Shown: positions 1 through 8,849 of the stretch, piece by piece | How the letters are laid out: every line of letters starts with the position of its first letter | Numbering within the stretch: position 1 is the first letter of the stretch | Origin: Roseobacter sp. | Lineage (GTDB): Bacteria; Pseudomonadota; Alphaproteobacteria; Rhodobacterales; Rhodobacteraceae | Assembly: GCA_024636495.1 (NCBI GenBank) | Contig: JAGXGZ010000009.1 | Coordinates: 87,673-151,672 of the forward strand | Direction: 5' to 3' | Length of the DNA stretch: 64,000 bases | The notes under the pieces: model-generated | What the model was told of the DNA's origin: nothing | Databases searched by the model: none | Seen by the model: only the letters and a program-made list of their open reading frames with translations | Translations under genes and position numbers: made by a program

Positions 1-99
1 AGTATTGAGCCCTCAACCGATATCGGGTTTAACATCGGCCTGCGGGGCTTCTCGGCCTCCAACGGAAAAGAAAGATTTGTACGATCATGTGGGATGTAA
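1..99 (+). CDS. lptD: C-terminal end of probable LPS-assembly protein LptD (partial)
   Basis: An open frame runs from the first base to a TAA at 97-99, giving 32 residues that end in R-S-C-G-M. The alternation of polar and hydrophobic residues (STDIGFNIGLRGF) is what one expects of the last strands of an outer-membrane beta-barrel. The main argument is context: lptD normally stands directly before surA, pdxA and ksgA in proteobacteria, and that trio follows here. LptD inserts lipopolysaccharide into the outer membrane and depends on SurA for folding. Only the tail is visible, so the family call is inferred from position rather than from a domain. Confidence 0.5.
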   Translation, partial: SIEPSTDIGFNIGLRGFSASNGKERFVRSCGM

Positions 100-104
100 C
101 CAAG

Positions 105-1322
105 ATGAACCTGAACCGTCTGACACACAGCGTGGCCGTCATCGGCTTTGCCCTCATGACTGCTGCACCCGTAGCTGCGCAGAACCTGTTTGCACCTGTC
201 GCAAAGGTGAACGAATCTGTCGTTACAGAATTCGAAGTCCAGCAACGCCAGCGTTTTTTGCAGGTGTTGAATGCGCCCGGTGCAACCCGCGAAGGGGCAA
301 TCGAGGCGTTGATTGACGAGCGTTTGCGCAATGAGGCCGTTGCCGATTCCGGGATATCCCTGACCCCTCAAGGGATCAGCGACAGCCTTGAAGAATTTGC
401 CGCACGGGCCAATCTGAGTGCTGAAGAGTTTACCAAAGTCCTGGGTCAGGCAGGCGTGTCGCCAGAGACCTTCCGTGATTTTGTCATCAACAATGTCGGC
501 TGGCGCGAACTGGTGCGCGCGCGGTATGCCCCCCGCGTCCAGATCACCGAGGCCGAAATAAACCGCGCGCTTGGCACCAGCCGAAACGGTGGCGTCCGGG
601 TGTTGGTGTCGGAAATCATTATCCCTGCCCCCCCTCAGAATGCCGCCCAAGTGAACGCCTTGGCCGAAGAGATTTCCCAGACCCGGTCGGTTTCCGAGTT
701 TTCCAGCTACGCCAGCCGCTATTCCGCGACCGCATCACGTGGCCGTGGTGGGCGGCTTGATTGGCAAGACGTGTCGGCATTGCCGCCCAGCCTGCAACCT
801 TTGATCCTAGCGCTTGCGCCGGGCGAAGTCACAGCCCCCTTGCCCATCCCCAACGCCGTAGCACTATTTCAATTGCGTGACATTCAAGAGACCGGCGGCT
901 CTGCGCCCAGCTATTCCTCCATCGAATATGCTGCCTATTACATGGCAGGGGGCCGCAGCGCTGAAACGCTTGCCAAAGCGGCCAAGGTGCAGGCCAGCGT
1001 TAACACGTGCAACGATCTTTACGGCATAGCGCAAGGCCAGCCCGCAGAAGTGCTTGACCGTGTCACCAAGGCCCCCGGCGAAATTCCACAGGATATCGCG
1101 ATTGAGCTTTCCAAGCTTGATGCGGGCGAAGTATCCACCGCACTGACCCGCTCTGACGGCCAAACGCTGGTGTTTTTGATGATGTGTGGCCGAACAGCTG
1201 CCGACAACCAAGAGGCAAGCCGCGAAGATGTGATCAACGCCTTGCGTCAGGAACGTCTGGTCGGCTATGCAGACCAGCTGCAAGAGCAACTCAAGGCCGA
1301 CGCGCGCATCGTTCGGAAATGA
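105..1322 (+). CDS. surA: Periplasmic chaperone / peptidyl-prolyl isomerase SurA
   Basis: SurA-type chaperone that escorts outer-membrane proteins through the periplasm. A signal peptide is clear (MNLNRLTHSVAVIGF core, cleavage probably after PVAA). The N-terminal SurA domain fills roughly residues 30-155 and a parvulin-like PpiC domain follows at about 160-255, with VRVLVSEIIIP at its start. At about 405 residues it has one recognisable parvulin domain, shorter than the two-domain enterobacterial form, as is usual in alphaproteobacteria. An ATG at 87 is also in frame but would overlap the upstream gene; the ATG at 105 has GGGA ten bases upstream and starts directly on the signal peptide. Its stop overlaps the pdxA start (ATGA). 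Confidence 0.88.
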   Translation: MNLNRLTHSVAVIGFALMTAAPVAAQNLFAPVAKVNESVVTEFEVQQRQRFLQVLNAPGATREGAIEALIDERLRNEAVADSGISLTPQGISDSLEEFAARANLSAEEFTKVLGQAGVSPETFRDFVINNVGWRELVRARYAPRVQITEAEINRALGTSRNGGVRVLVSEIIIPAPPQNAAQVNALAEEISQTRSVSEFSSYASRYSATASRGRGGRLDWQDVSALPPSLQPLILALAPGEVTAPLPIPNAVALFQLRDIQETGGSAPSYSSIEYAAYYMAGGRSAETLAKAAKVQASVNTCNDLYGIAQGQPAEVLDRVTKAPGEIPQDIAIELSKLDAGEVSTALTRSDGQTLVFLMMCGRTAADNQEASREDVINALRQERLVGYADQLQEQLKADARIVRK

Positions 1323-2290
1323 TGTCTGCACCAGCGCCTGTCGTCATCTCCTGCGGAGAACCGGCAGGCATCGGCCCGGAAGTCGCCGCGCGTGCTTGGG
1401 CGATCCTCGCACATGAAGTGCCGATGGTCTGGCTTGGCGATCCTCGCCATCTGCCTACGGACATTCCGCATAGGGTGATAGAAAGCTGCGATCAGGCAAA
1501 CGGCGTTGGTGGCGATGCCCTTCCGGTGCTGGCTCACCCCTTTCCCAAGAATTCGGTTGCCGGACGTGCTGATCCTTCAAACGCCCAAGCGGTGATCGAT
1601 GTGATTGCACGCGGCGTTGATCTGGTGCGCGCGGGCCATGCTTGTGCGCTGACAACGGCACCAATCCATAAGAAAGCACTTAAGGATGGCGCGGACTTCG
1701 CCTATCCCGGCCATACCGAATATCTTGCGGCGCTGGCGGGCGTGAAAGACGTTGTGATGATGCTTGCGTCTGATCAGTTGCGGGTCGTGCCTGCGACAAT
1801 CCACATTGCCCTGGATCAGGTGGCCACGGTACTGACACCCACGCATCTGCGCCGGGTTGTCGAAATCACCGCCGACGGGTTAAAGTCACAGTTCGGCATC
1901 CAAGCTCCCAAGATCGCCATCGCTGGCCTTAACCCCCATGCTGGCGAAGGCGGCACGATGGGCCGTCAAGAGGTCGATTGGATGGCTGATCTGGTCCTCA
2001 CCATGCAGCACGAGGGCTATGATCTGTTGGGCCCCCTGCCCGCCGATACGATGTTTCACGCCGCTGCGCGCGCGCGCTATGACGCGGCCATCGCGATGTA
2101 CCATGATCAGGCATTGATCCCGATCAAGACGCTTGATTTTGACCGGGGCGTGAATGTGACGCTGGGGCTGCCGTTCATCCGGACCTCGCCCGATCATGGC
2201 ACCGCTTTCGATATTGCGGGCAAGGGCCTTGCCAATCCGACAAGCATGGTCGAGGCCATTCGCCTTGCCTATAAAATGGCGCGCTCATGA
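1319..2290 (+). CDS. pdxA: 4-hydroxythreonine-4-phosphate dehydrogenase PdxA
   Basis: NAD-dependent enzyme of the DXP-dependent vitamin B6 pathway. It oxidises 4-phosphohydroxy-L-threonine to the amino-ketone that PdxJ condenses to pyridoxine 5'-phosphate. The protein opens with [17 protein letters not shown], the conserved PdxA N-terminus, and carries the family metal-binding histidines in the contexts [17 protein letters not shown] and YHDQALIP. It has 323 residues, normal for the family. Two adjacent ATGs (1319 and 1322) are possible starts; both overlap the surA stop, showing tight translational coupling. A longer upstream frame exists but lies wholly inside surA. Confidence 0.95.
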   Translation: MMSAPAPVVISCGEPAGIGPEVAARAWAILAHEVPMVWLGDPRHLPTDIPHRVIESCDQANGVGGDALPVLAHPFPKNSVAGRADPSNAQAVIDVIARGVDLVRAGHACALTTAPIHKKALKDGADFAYPGHTEYLAALAGVKDVVMMLASDQLRVVPATIHIALDQVATVLTPTHLRRVVEITADGLKSQFGIQAPKIAIAGLNPHAGEGGTMGRQEVDWMADLVLTMQHEGYDLLGPLPADTMFHAAARARYDAAIAMYHDQALIPIKTLDFDRGVNVTLGLPFIRTSPDHGTAFDIAGKGLANPTSMVEAIRLAYKMARS

Positions 2291-2363
2291 GGCTCTTAAG
2301 CATCCGCTCCGAAGGCAAAAATCTCTTTTGCCGCGCGCTGCCAACTCGAAAGCAGACGGTAAA

Positions 2364-3206
2364 ATGACATCGATTGACAGCCTTCCCCCGCTTCGAGATG
2401 TCATTAATGCCCATGACCTCAAGGCACGCAAATCCTTGGGCCAGAATTTCCTGCTCGACCTCAATCTGACGTCCAAGATTGCGCGTCAGGCGGGCGACAT
2501 GTCGGCCTGCGACGTGCTGGAAATCGGCCCCGGTCCGGGTGGATTGACGCGCGGGTTGCTGGCAGAAGGCGCGCGCCACGTGCTGGCCATCGAAAAAGAC
2601 AAGCGCTGCCTGCCTGCGCTTCAAGAAATCTCGGCCCAGTACCCCGGCCGTTTGACCGTGATCGAGGGTGACGCGCTAGAGATCGACCCGCTGGCCCATC
2701 TGACGTCGCCCATTCGTATCGCGGCCAACCTTCCCTATAACGTGGGCACGGAACTGCTTGTGCGCTGGCTGACGCCCGCCCAATGGCCGCCATTTTGGGA
2801 AAGCCTGACGCTGATGTTCCAGCGAGAAGTTGCGGAACGGATCGTGGCCCAGCCCGGATCAAAGGCCTACGGTCGGCTGGCACTTTTGGCGCAGTGGCGC
2901 GCGGATGCTCGGATTGTGATGCACCTGCCGCCAGAAGCGTTTACCCCACCCCCCAAAGTGTCGTCAGCCGTCGTTCACCTGACAGCCTTGCCGCAGCCCC
3001 GCTTTCCAGCGGACCCCGCTATACTCAGCCGTATCGTCGCCGCAGCGTTCAATCAGCGGCGCAAGATGCTGCGCGCAGCGCTTAAAGGGGCAGCGCCCGA
3101 TATCGAAGACCGTCTGATTGCTGCGGGGATCAAACCCACAGACCGCGCAGAGCAGATCCCGCTGGAAGGCTTCTGTGCGCTGGCCCGCGAAATCGCCAAG
3201 ACCTGA
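2364..3206 (+). CDS. ksgA: 16S rRNA (A1518/A1519) dimethyltransferase RsmA/KsgA
   Basis: Dimethylates two adjacent adenosines in the 3'-terminal hairpin of 16S rRNA, a late 30S maturation step. Seen in the sequence: [10 protein letters not shown] near the N-terminus, the SAM-binding [12 protein letters not shown], and the catalytic NLPYN motif ([13 protein letters not shown]). The start is the ATG opening [13 protein letters not shown]; the frame continues upstream inside pdxA but has no family similarity there. It is the last gene of the surA-pdxA-ksgA unit, 73 bases after pdxA, and a hairpin with a T-run follows. Confidence 0.95.
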   Translation: MTSIDSLPPLRDVINAHDLKARKSLGQNFLLDLNLTSKIARQAGDMSACDVLEIGPGPGGLTRGLLAEGARHVLAIEKDKRCLPALQEISAQYPGRLTVIEGDALEIDPLAHLTSPIRIAANLPYNVGTELLVRWLTPAQWPPFWESLTLMFQREVAERIVAQPGSKAYGRLALLAQWRADARIVMHLPPEAFTPPPKVSSAVVHLTALPQPRFPADPAILSRIVAAAFNQRRKMLRAALKGAAPDIEDRLIAAGIKPTDRAEQIPLEGFCALAREIAKT

Positions 3207-3221
3207 ACATCTTTGAAATGC

Positions 3222-3253
3222 AAAAGGCCCCGCAGATTGCGAGGCCTTTTTTT
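3222..3253. terminator. Bidirectional Rho-independent terminator between ksgA and the DUF4167 gene
   Basis: GGCC-C-CGC and GCG-A-GGCC arms around an AGATT loop, flanked by AAAA on the left and a run of eight T on the right. The flanks pair with each other, so the signal can act for ksgA on the plus strand and for the convergent gene on the minus strand. Confidence 0.8.
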
Positions 3254-3277
3254 CATACTGCTGCGCTGCTGCCTGTT

Positions 3278-4024
3278 CTATTCGGCGGCTTCGGTGTGAT
3301 CACCGCCGTCGCGCGCCTGACCCGAGCTTTCTTCGGACTTGGGCTGCGGTTTGCGGCGGGGTGCACGCCGTGGCTTTGGTTTGCTTTCGGGTGTTTCGAC
3401 CAGATTGCTCTCGTCTTCGCCGTCTTGCGGCGCAGCATCGTTCTGCACAGGATCGGCCGGTTTCGGGCCACGGTTGTTGCGGCGCCGTTTGGGCTGTTCG
3501 TTACTGTCCTGTGATGGTTGGTTTTTTTGTCCACCGTCAGTGCCTTGCGGCTCGGATGCGTCGCTCGTGTGATCGGTCTGGTCAGCATCAGTGTGCTGGC
3601 TGCCCCCGTTTGCTGCGTCGCGTTCCTGACGCTCTGCACGTTCGCGGTCACGCTCGGCCTGCCGTTCGCGGTTCTGGCGGTCCTGCTCTGCCTGCCGTTC
3701 ACGGTTCTGGCGATCTTGCTCTTCCTGGCGTTCGCGATTCTGACGCTCTTGTTCCTCGCGGCGCTGATCAATCTCGCGCTGCGCTTCGGACAACATGCGC
3801 AGGTAATGTTCGGCGTGTTGCTGAAAGTTTTCGGCCGCCACGCGGTCGTTGCTCAGCTGCGCGTCACGGGCAAGCTGGTTGTATTTTTCAATCACCTGCT
3901 GCGGCGTACCGCGCACCTTGCCCTCTGGGCCAGAGCTGTCGAACACGCGGTTGACGACATTGCCGCCCTGCGGTTGACGGTTGCGGGGATTTTTGGATCG
4001 GGACCGTGATCTTGAAGATTTCAT
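3278..4024 (-). CDS. DUF4167 domain protein with 11-residue charged repeats
   Basis: Conserved alphaproteobacterial protein of unknown function. The N-terminal 80 residues form the DUF4167 region: an Arg/Ser-rich start (MKSSRSRSRSKNPRNRQ), then GTPQQVIEKYNQLARDAQ and a segment ending HAEHYLRMLSEAQRE. Residues 93-136 are four nearly identical 11-residue units (pattern DRQNRERQAEQ), which should form a long highly charged helix. The rest is a low-complexity tail rich in Gln, Asp, Pro and Arg that ends acidic. It lies after prfA-prmC, the usual place for this family. The basic start and charged helix would suit RNA or ribosome contact, but this is only inference. Confidence 0.85.
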   Translation of the reverse strand: MKSSRSRSRSKNPRNRQPQGGNVVNRVFDSSGPEGKVRGTPQQVIEKYNQLARDAQLSNDRVAAENFQQHAEHYLRMLSEAQREIDQRREEQERQNRERQEEQDRQNRERQAEQDRQNRERQAERDRERAERQERDAANGGSQHTDADQTDHTSDASEPQGTDGGQKNQPSQDSNEQPKRRRNNRGPKPADPVQNDAAPQDGEDESNLVETPESKPKPRRAPRRKPQPKSEESSGQARDGGDHTEAAE

Positions 4025-4270
4025 GTAATTCGTTCAGCCTTGTTGTGCTGTGCTTCGAAAAAGCCGCCGGATGCGTAGTTTACATCCTTCGAAAGCGCGC
4101 CATACGATCTGTTGGGCTTAACGCCGCGCGGGACCACCGATTGGTATCCACCGCTGCAACATCTCTGAATAAGCACGGCCATCCGGTGCGATCAAGCTTA
4201 AACTGTCAAGAATACGCCTGAAACGGTATTTTTAGCGTTTTCGTGCCGCTTGTGGCTGGATCGCGCCAAT

Positions 4271-5113
4271 TCAGGCAGGTGTATCTGCCCACAACACACG
4301 GTCGCGCCCGTCAAGATCGGGCAATATCCGCACACGACCCCAACCGGCAGCCCTGAAAATTTCGGCCACATCCGGGCCTTGTTGCCAGCCGATTTCAGCC
4401 AGCACACGCCCGGTGGCCGTCAGATAACCTTGGGCTTGGGACGCAATGACCCGGTAAGCGCTGAGCCCGTCCAATCCGTCGGTCAACGCCATTTCGGGTT
4501 CGTGCAGGCGCAACTCGGGGGCGACACCGGCCATCTCGGACTTTGCCAGATAGGGCGGATTCGCCACGATCAGATCAAAGCGCCCTTCGGCGGCCTCGAA
4601 CCAGTTGGATTTGCGAATATCGGCGCGGGCGTGGACGCCGTGCAGCACCGCATTTGCGCTGGCTTGCAGGCAAGCTGCCTCGGATAGATCAAGGCCCAGC
4701 CCGTGCGCGTCTTGCCGCTCTGCCAGCAAGGTCACAAGGATGCAGCCTGATCCGGTGCCAAGGTCCAGCACGTGATCGAATGTCTCTGAAAGGGCCAGTT
4801 CGATCAGGGTTTCAGTTTCGGGGCGCGGGTCCAGTACATCGCGGCTGATCTTGAAGTCACGCCCGTAAAAGGCCCGCTGCCCCACCAGATGCGAAACCGG
4901 CACACGCACGGCCCTGAGTGCTATCAGATTTTCAAAACGCTCTGCGATCTCGGGGGCGATTTCTTCGGGCGCGATCAGGGTGACGCGCGAGGCATCAACC
5001 GATGCGGCGTGGGCCAGCAAGACCCGCGCGTCACGCGCAGGATCAGGCACACCAGCCGCACGCAGCCGTGCAGCAGCCGATGCCATGGCTTGTGCCGCCG
5101 TTGGTGCGGTCAT
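4271..5113 (-). CDS. prmC: Peptide chain release factor N5-glutamine methyltransferase PrmC
   Basis: Methylates the glutamine of the GGQ motif in release factors, using S-adenosylmethionine. An N-terminal helical domain (residues 1-80) precedes the methyltransferase fold, with the SAM motif [12 protein letters not shown] and the catalytic NPPY ([13 protein letters not shown]). [10 protein letters not shown], typical of PrmC, lies between them. 280 residues is normal length. Its ATG overlaps the stop of prfA, whose product is its substrate, by the four-base ATGA. Confidence 0.95.
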   Translation of the reverse strand: MTAPTAAQAMASAAARLRAAGVPDPARDARVLLAHAASVDASRVTLIAPEEIAPEIAERFENLIALRAVRVPVSHLVGQRAFYGRDFKISRDVLDPRPETETLIELALSETFDHVLDLGTGSGCILVTLLAERQDAHGLGLDLSEAACLQASANAVLHGVHARADIRKSNWFEAAEGRFDLIVANPPYLAKSEMAGVAPELRLHEPEMALTDGLDGLSAYRVIASQAQGYLTATGRVLAEIGWQQGPDVAEIFRAAGWGRVRILPDLDGRDRVLWADTPA

Positions 5114-6165
5114 TGCCCCATCTCGGCCATCATGCGCGCTTGGGCGTCTGCGGTCAGCGCATCGATGATTTCATTCAAATCACCCTGCATGACAGAATCC
5201 AGACGGTACAACGTCAGGTTTATGCGGTGGTCGGTCATCCGGCCCTGAGGGAAGTTATAGGTCCGGATCCGTTCTGACCGATCACCCGAACCCACTTGCG
5301 ACGCGCGGTCGGCCGAGCGTTCATTATCAAGGCGCTGCCGCTCTGCATCATAAAGTCGCGCCTTGAGAACCTGCATCGCGATCTCGCGGTTGCGGTGCTG
5401 TGATTTTTCGGAGGACGTCACCACAAGCCCCGTAGGTATATGGGTAATCCGTACCGCAGAATCGGTGGTGTTGACGTGCTGCCCGCCTGCCCCCGAACTG
5501 CGCATGGTGTCGATCCGCAGATCACCCGGATCAATGTGAATATCCACATCCTGCGCCTCTGGCAAAACGGCGACTGTCGCCGCCGAGGTGTGGATACGCC
5601 CACCGCTTTCGGTGGTCGGCACACGCTGGACCCGGTGCACACCGGATTCGTATTTCAGCCGTGCAAAGACATTCGTACCCTTGATGTGGGCGACAACTTC
5701 CTTGACGCCGCCAAGCTCGGTCATTTGTTCTTCGATCAGATCAAATTTCCAGCCTTGAGCTTCGCAATATCGCTGGTACATGCGCAACAGATCAGCCGCG
5801 AACAACGCCGCCTCGTCCCCACCGGTGCCGGGCCTGATCTCAAGCATGGCAGGTTTTGCGTCGGCCTCGTCTTTGGGCAGCAACGCCAGTTGCAAGGAGC
5901 TTTCGGCCTTGGGCAGCGCGGCCTTGAGGCGCGGCAATTCCTCTTCGGCCAGTTCCGCCATTTCGGGGTCTTTCAGCATGGCGCGCGCGTCGTCCATGTC
6001 TTGAAGCAATCCGCGATATTCCTCGATCTGGTCGACCACGGGGCGCAGGTCGGCGTATTCCTTTGCCAGCTTTGCAAAATCAGCGCCGTCTGACCCGGCA
6101 GACATCGACGCTTCCAGAAACTGGAAGCGCTGAAGGATCTGGGCAAGGCGGTCCATGGGGATCAT
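5110..6165 (-). CDS. prfA: Peptide chain release factor 1 (RF1)
   Basis: Recognises UAG and UAA in the ribosomal A site and triggers release of the finished protein. The catalytic loop is [20 protein letters not shown], with the GGQ glutamine that PrmC methylates. The stop-codon-recognition region and C-terminal helix match RF1 in order and size (351 residues). Two possible starts lie close together (MIP and MDRLAQIL, three codons apart). It leads the leftward prfA-prmC pair, divergent from a small secreted-protein gene 58 bases away. Confidence 0.96.
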   Translation of the reverse strand: MIPMDRLAQILQRFQFLEASMSAGSDGADFAKLAKEYADLRPVVDQIEEYRGLLQDMDDARAMLKDPEMAELAEEELPRLKAALPKAESSLQLALLPKDEADAKPAMLEIRPGTGGDEAALFAADLLRMYQRYCEAQGWKFDLIEEQMTELGGVKEVVAHIKGTNVFARLKYESGVHRVQRVPTTESGGRIHTSAATVAVLPEAQDVDIHIDPGDLRIDTMRSSGAGGQHVNTTDSAVRITHIPTGLVVTSSEKSQHRNREIAMQVLKARLYDAERQRLDNERSADRASQVGSGDRSERIRTYNFPQGRMTDHRINLTLYRLDSVMQGDLNEIIDALTADAQARMMAEMGQ

Positions 6166-6223
6166 CGGGTTTCTGTCGCTGATGATAAGGCTTTGGTCAA
6201 GGGCCGCTTTGTGCTAATCTGGC

Positions 6224-6526
6224 ATGATGAAACAGATTGCTCTGCTACTGGGCCTGTTTGCCCAACCGTCTTTCGCGCAAGGCACCTACCCCAGCGGTAA
6301 GGCGATTGATTGTTATTGCACAAATACCCAAGGCATTCGGATCGAGCTTGGCCAGACCATTTGCATGCATGTGGGCGACCGGATGTTTATGGCGCAATGC
6401 CAGATGTCGCTGAATGTCCCGATGTGGCGCGAGGTACGGCAAGGCTGCCTAAGCTCATCCCTGGGGGGTCACGCCGATCAAGGCCAGAACATTTTGCAGT
6501 CGTTTCTTGTTCACACCCATATCTGA
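6224..6526 (+). CDS. Small secreted cysteine-containing protein, function unknown
   Basis: A 100-residue product with a signal peptide (MMKQIALLLGLFAQPSFAQ) and a mature part with cysteines in CYCTNTQG, TICMHVG, AQCQMS and QGCLSS. The composition suggests a small disulfide-stabilised periplasmic protein. Met residues at codons 1 and 2 are equally possible starts, and no strong ribosome binding site is visible. The last 24 codons overlap, on the opposite strand, the 3' end of the DUF1499 gene, so the real or ancestral C-terminus may be near GCLSSS. I do not recognise a characterised family. Confidence 0.65.
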   Translation: MMKQIALLLGLFAQPSFAQGTYPSGKAIDCYCTNTQGIRIELGQTICMHVGDRMFMAQCQMSLNVPMWREVRQGCLSSSLGGHADQGQNILQSFLVHTHI

Positions 6527-6904
6527 TTCACCAAAGCGCAAGCGGCTAAAAACCGTTGCACGGTTTTGCCCCCGATCAAGTGCCACTGTTGTGTAATCAG
6601 GAAACCCCCAAAGGAGCGAGCGGGTGACATAGATCTGCTGCCCGTCGACAACATCCAGCTTCTTTGTGCGAGGTTGCGCCATCATTGCACCCTCAAATGC
6701 CGTGAGAAACACGTCTGCGTCCCCGTCAATGTCGGTAACGACCCTATAGCCTTTCGCCGACGGATAGGTGCCCGGTGCATCCTTTAGGGCGTCAATCGTC
6801 CAGGCCTGCGGATCGGACGGGGCAAGTCGCACATAGGCTTGCAAGCCGATAAAGATCACGAGCACGACCCAGAAAAACGCCATCATCACTTTTTTCACTT
6901 TCAT
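6455..6904 (-). CDS. DUF1499 family membrane-anchored protein
   Basis: 149-residue protein with one N-terminal hydrophobic segment (MMAFFWVVLVIFIGLQAYV) followed by a DUF1499-type domain (GDADVFLTAFEGAMMAQPRTKK through SRLRFGESDMGVNKKRL). The function of the family is not known. The frame is open upstream to 6970, but the ATG at 6904 has AAGGA at the right distance and directly precedes the basic start MKVKK, whereas the longer start would intrude on the upstream gene. It is the last gene of the leftward ureohydrolase operon, 35 bases after the second ureohydrolase. Confidence 0.8.
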   Translation of the reverse strand: MKVKKVMMAFFWVVLVIFIGLQAYVRLAPSDPQAWTIDALKDAPGTYPSAKGYRVVTDIDGDADVFLTAFEGAMMAQPRTKKLDVVDGQQIYVTRSLLWGFPDYTTVALDRGQNRATVFSRLRFGESDMGVNKKRLQNVLALIGVTPQG

Positions 6905-6939
6905 TTTGTCCTTAAAACTTCCCGCGGAGCGTCGCCCGA

Positions 6940-7887
6940 TCAACGATAAGCAACGCCGGGCAGGACACATAGGATTTCAAACAGGATGTTCGCCCCCGTC
7001 AGTGCCGTGTTGCCTGATGTATCGTAGGGCGGCGACACTTCAACCAAATCAGCGCCGACAATGTTCAATCCCTTAAGCGCGCGCAAAAGTTCCAGCGCTT
7101 GCGGCGTCGTCAATCCGCCGATTTCCGGCGTGCCTGTGCCGGGCGCATAGGCCGGATCAAGACTGTCGATGTCATACGTGACATAGACCGGCGCATCGCC
7201 AATATCGCGGCGGATTTCGGCACCCAAGGGGGCCAGACTGCGGTGCCACAGCTCATGGGCTGGGAACTGCTGAAAGCCCCAGCCCGCGGCTTCGGTAAAG
7301 TCGTCGGCCCCGTAGCCTGATCCGCGCAATCCGATCTGATAGGTCTTTTGCGGGTTGATCAGCTCTTCCTCATAGGCGCGCCGGAAAACGGTACCATGGG
7401 TTTCGCGCATCCCGAACATCTCGTCGTTCACATCGGCATGGGCATCTACATGGATCAGCGCCAATGGGCCGTGTCGCTTTGCCATCGCGCGCAAGATTGG
7501 CAGAGTGATCGAATGGTCGCCTCCAATCGCAACCGGCATCACATCATACTTTAGGATCGCATCGTAACTATCTGAAATAATTGATAGGCTTTGCGCCAGC
7601 GAAAAGGTATTGATCGCCAGATCACCGATATCCGCGATTTGCAGCGAATCAAAAGGGGCCGCACCGGTGGCCAGATTATAGGGCCGCAGCATCGCTGATT
7701 CCGCGCGCACCTGCTTGGGGCCAAATCGTGTCCCTGACCGCCACGAGGTTCCGATGTCCAGCGGAATGCCCAAAACCGCGACGTCCAGCCCCTTGAGGTT
7801 ACTGGCCGAGGGCAAGCGCATAAACGTATTCGGTCCCGAAAACCGGGCCAGATCATTGCCGCTGATCGGTTGGTTTTTGTCACTCAT
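6940..7887 (-). CDS. Ureohydrolase (agmatinase/guanidino-acid hydrolase family), copy 2
   Basis: Manganese-dependent hydrolase of the arginase/agmatinase fold, expected to release urea from a guanidino compound. All metal-binding signatures are present: GGDHSITLP, IHVDAHADV and DIDSLDPAYAPGTGTPE. The ATG at 7887 overlaps the stop of the upstream paralogue (ATGA); an ATG ten codons earlier would lie inside that gene. The length of 315 residues suits agmatinase, guanidinobutyrase and related enzymes, and sequence alone does not fix the substrate. The paralogue next door and the M20 hydrolase before it suggest one catabolic unit. Confidence 0.88.
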   Translation of the reverse strand: MSDKNQPISGNDLARFSGPNTFMRLPSASNLKGLDVAVLGIPLDIGTSWRSGTRFGPKQVRAESAMLRPYNLATGAAPFDSLQIADIGDLAINTFSLAQSLSIISDSYDAILKYDVMPVAIGGDHSITLPILRAMAKRHGPLALIHVDAHADVNDEMFGMRETHGTVFRRAYEEELINPQKTYQIGLRGSGYGADDFTEAAGWGFQQFPAHELWHRSLAPLGAEIRRDIGDAPVYVTYDIDSLDPAYAPGTGTPEIGGLTTPQALELLRALKGLNIVGADLVEVSPPYDTSGNTALTGANILFEILCVLPGVAYR

Positions 7888-8849
7888 GCGTTTCGCATCC
7901 TCCATCCCAGCAGGCACAGGATTTCGGTCGCGACATGCGCGCCTGCAATCGCCGTGGCCCCGGTGGTGTCAAAGGGCGGTGATACTTCTACAATGTCGCC
8001 GCCCACAATGTTGATCCCCGCCAGATCGCGCAGCATGACCGCGCATTGCGCCGATGTCAGCCCACCCCAGACCGGCGTGCCAGTGCCGGGCGCAAAGGCC
8101 GGATCAAGCGCATCAATGTCAAAGGTCAGATAGCAAGGACGCTTTCCAAGCACCTGTTTTATCTTGGCAACCGCGGCTTGCGGCCCTTTTTCGTGCACCT
8201 CGCGCGCGTCAATCGTCGTGACACCCAGCGTGTCGGGGTTTGTCGTTCTGATCCCCACCTGCACGGACGTCGCAGGATCTACGATGCCCGACTTCACGGC
8301 CTTGTAGAACATCGTGCCGTGGTCAATCCGGTCCATATCGTCATCGGGCCAGGTGTCTGAATGCGCGTCGAACTGCAAAAGGCTAATCGGTCCGTATTTT
8401 TCGGCATAGGCCTTGAGGATTGGGAAACTGATATAATGGTCGCCCCCTAGCACCACGCTTGCGGCACCGGCGTCCAGTATCCCTTTGATATGCTTGGTCA
8501 ATGCGGCGGGAAACTGGCTGGTGTGCCCATAGTCAAACGCCAGATCGCCGTAATCTGCGATGGCAAATTCGCTTAGCACATCGAAATCCCAGCCATAGGG
8601 CGGATCATAGGGCTGCAAGGTCGACGCCTCGCGGATCGCGCGCGGTCCCAGCCTTGTGCCCGTGCGGTTGGTCACGGCCTGATCGAACGGCACGCCAGTC
8701 ACGGCGATATCGACGCCGCGCAGGTCCTTGGTGTAGCGGCGGCGCAAGAATGACGTGGCCCCGCCAAAGGCATTCTCGAAACTGGTGCCCTTGAGGTCAT
8801 CGCGGGTAAAGGCCTGATCAACCTGATTTTTTGCATCCTCTAGCGCCAT
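7884..8849 (-). CDS. Ureohydrolase (agmatinase/guanidino-acid hydrolase family), copy 1
   Basis: Second arginase-fold enzyme of the operon, clearly paralogous to its neighbour but divergent. The metal motifs are GGDHYISFP (Tyr where the other copy has Ser), FDAHSDTW and DIDALDPAFAPGTGTP, so all usual metal ligands are kept. A longer N-terminal stretch (about residues 1-45, FENAFGGATSFLRRRY) is found in many bacterial agmatinases. Its ATG shares a base with the TAA of the upstream M20 gene, so the genes are translationally coupled. The differing residues near the active site suggest the two copies are not redundant, but this is inference. Confidence 0.88.
   Translation of the reverse strand: MALEDAKNQVDQAFTRDDLKGTSFENAFGGATSFLRRRYTKDLRGVDIAVTGVPFDQAVTNRTGTRLGPRAIREASTLQPYDPPYGWDFDVLSEFAIADYGDLAFDYGHTSQFPAALTKHIKGILDAGAASVVLGGDHYISFPILKAYAEKYGPISLLQFDAHSDTWPDDDMDRIDHGTMFYKAVKSGIVDPATSVQVGIRTTNPDTLGVTTIDAREVHEKGPQAAVAKIKQVLGKRPCYLTFDIDALDPAFAPGTGTPVWGGLTSAQCAVMLRDLAGINIVGGDIVEVSPPFDTTGATAIAGAHVATEILCLLGWRMRNA

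Noticed and set aside
4025..4270. A small RNA or structured leader before the DUF4167 gene
   Set aside because: A TTGACA hexamer and two TTCGAA words are present, but no convincing -10 element, terminator or stable fold.
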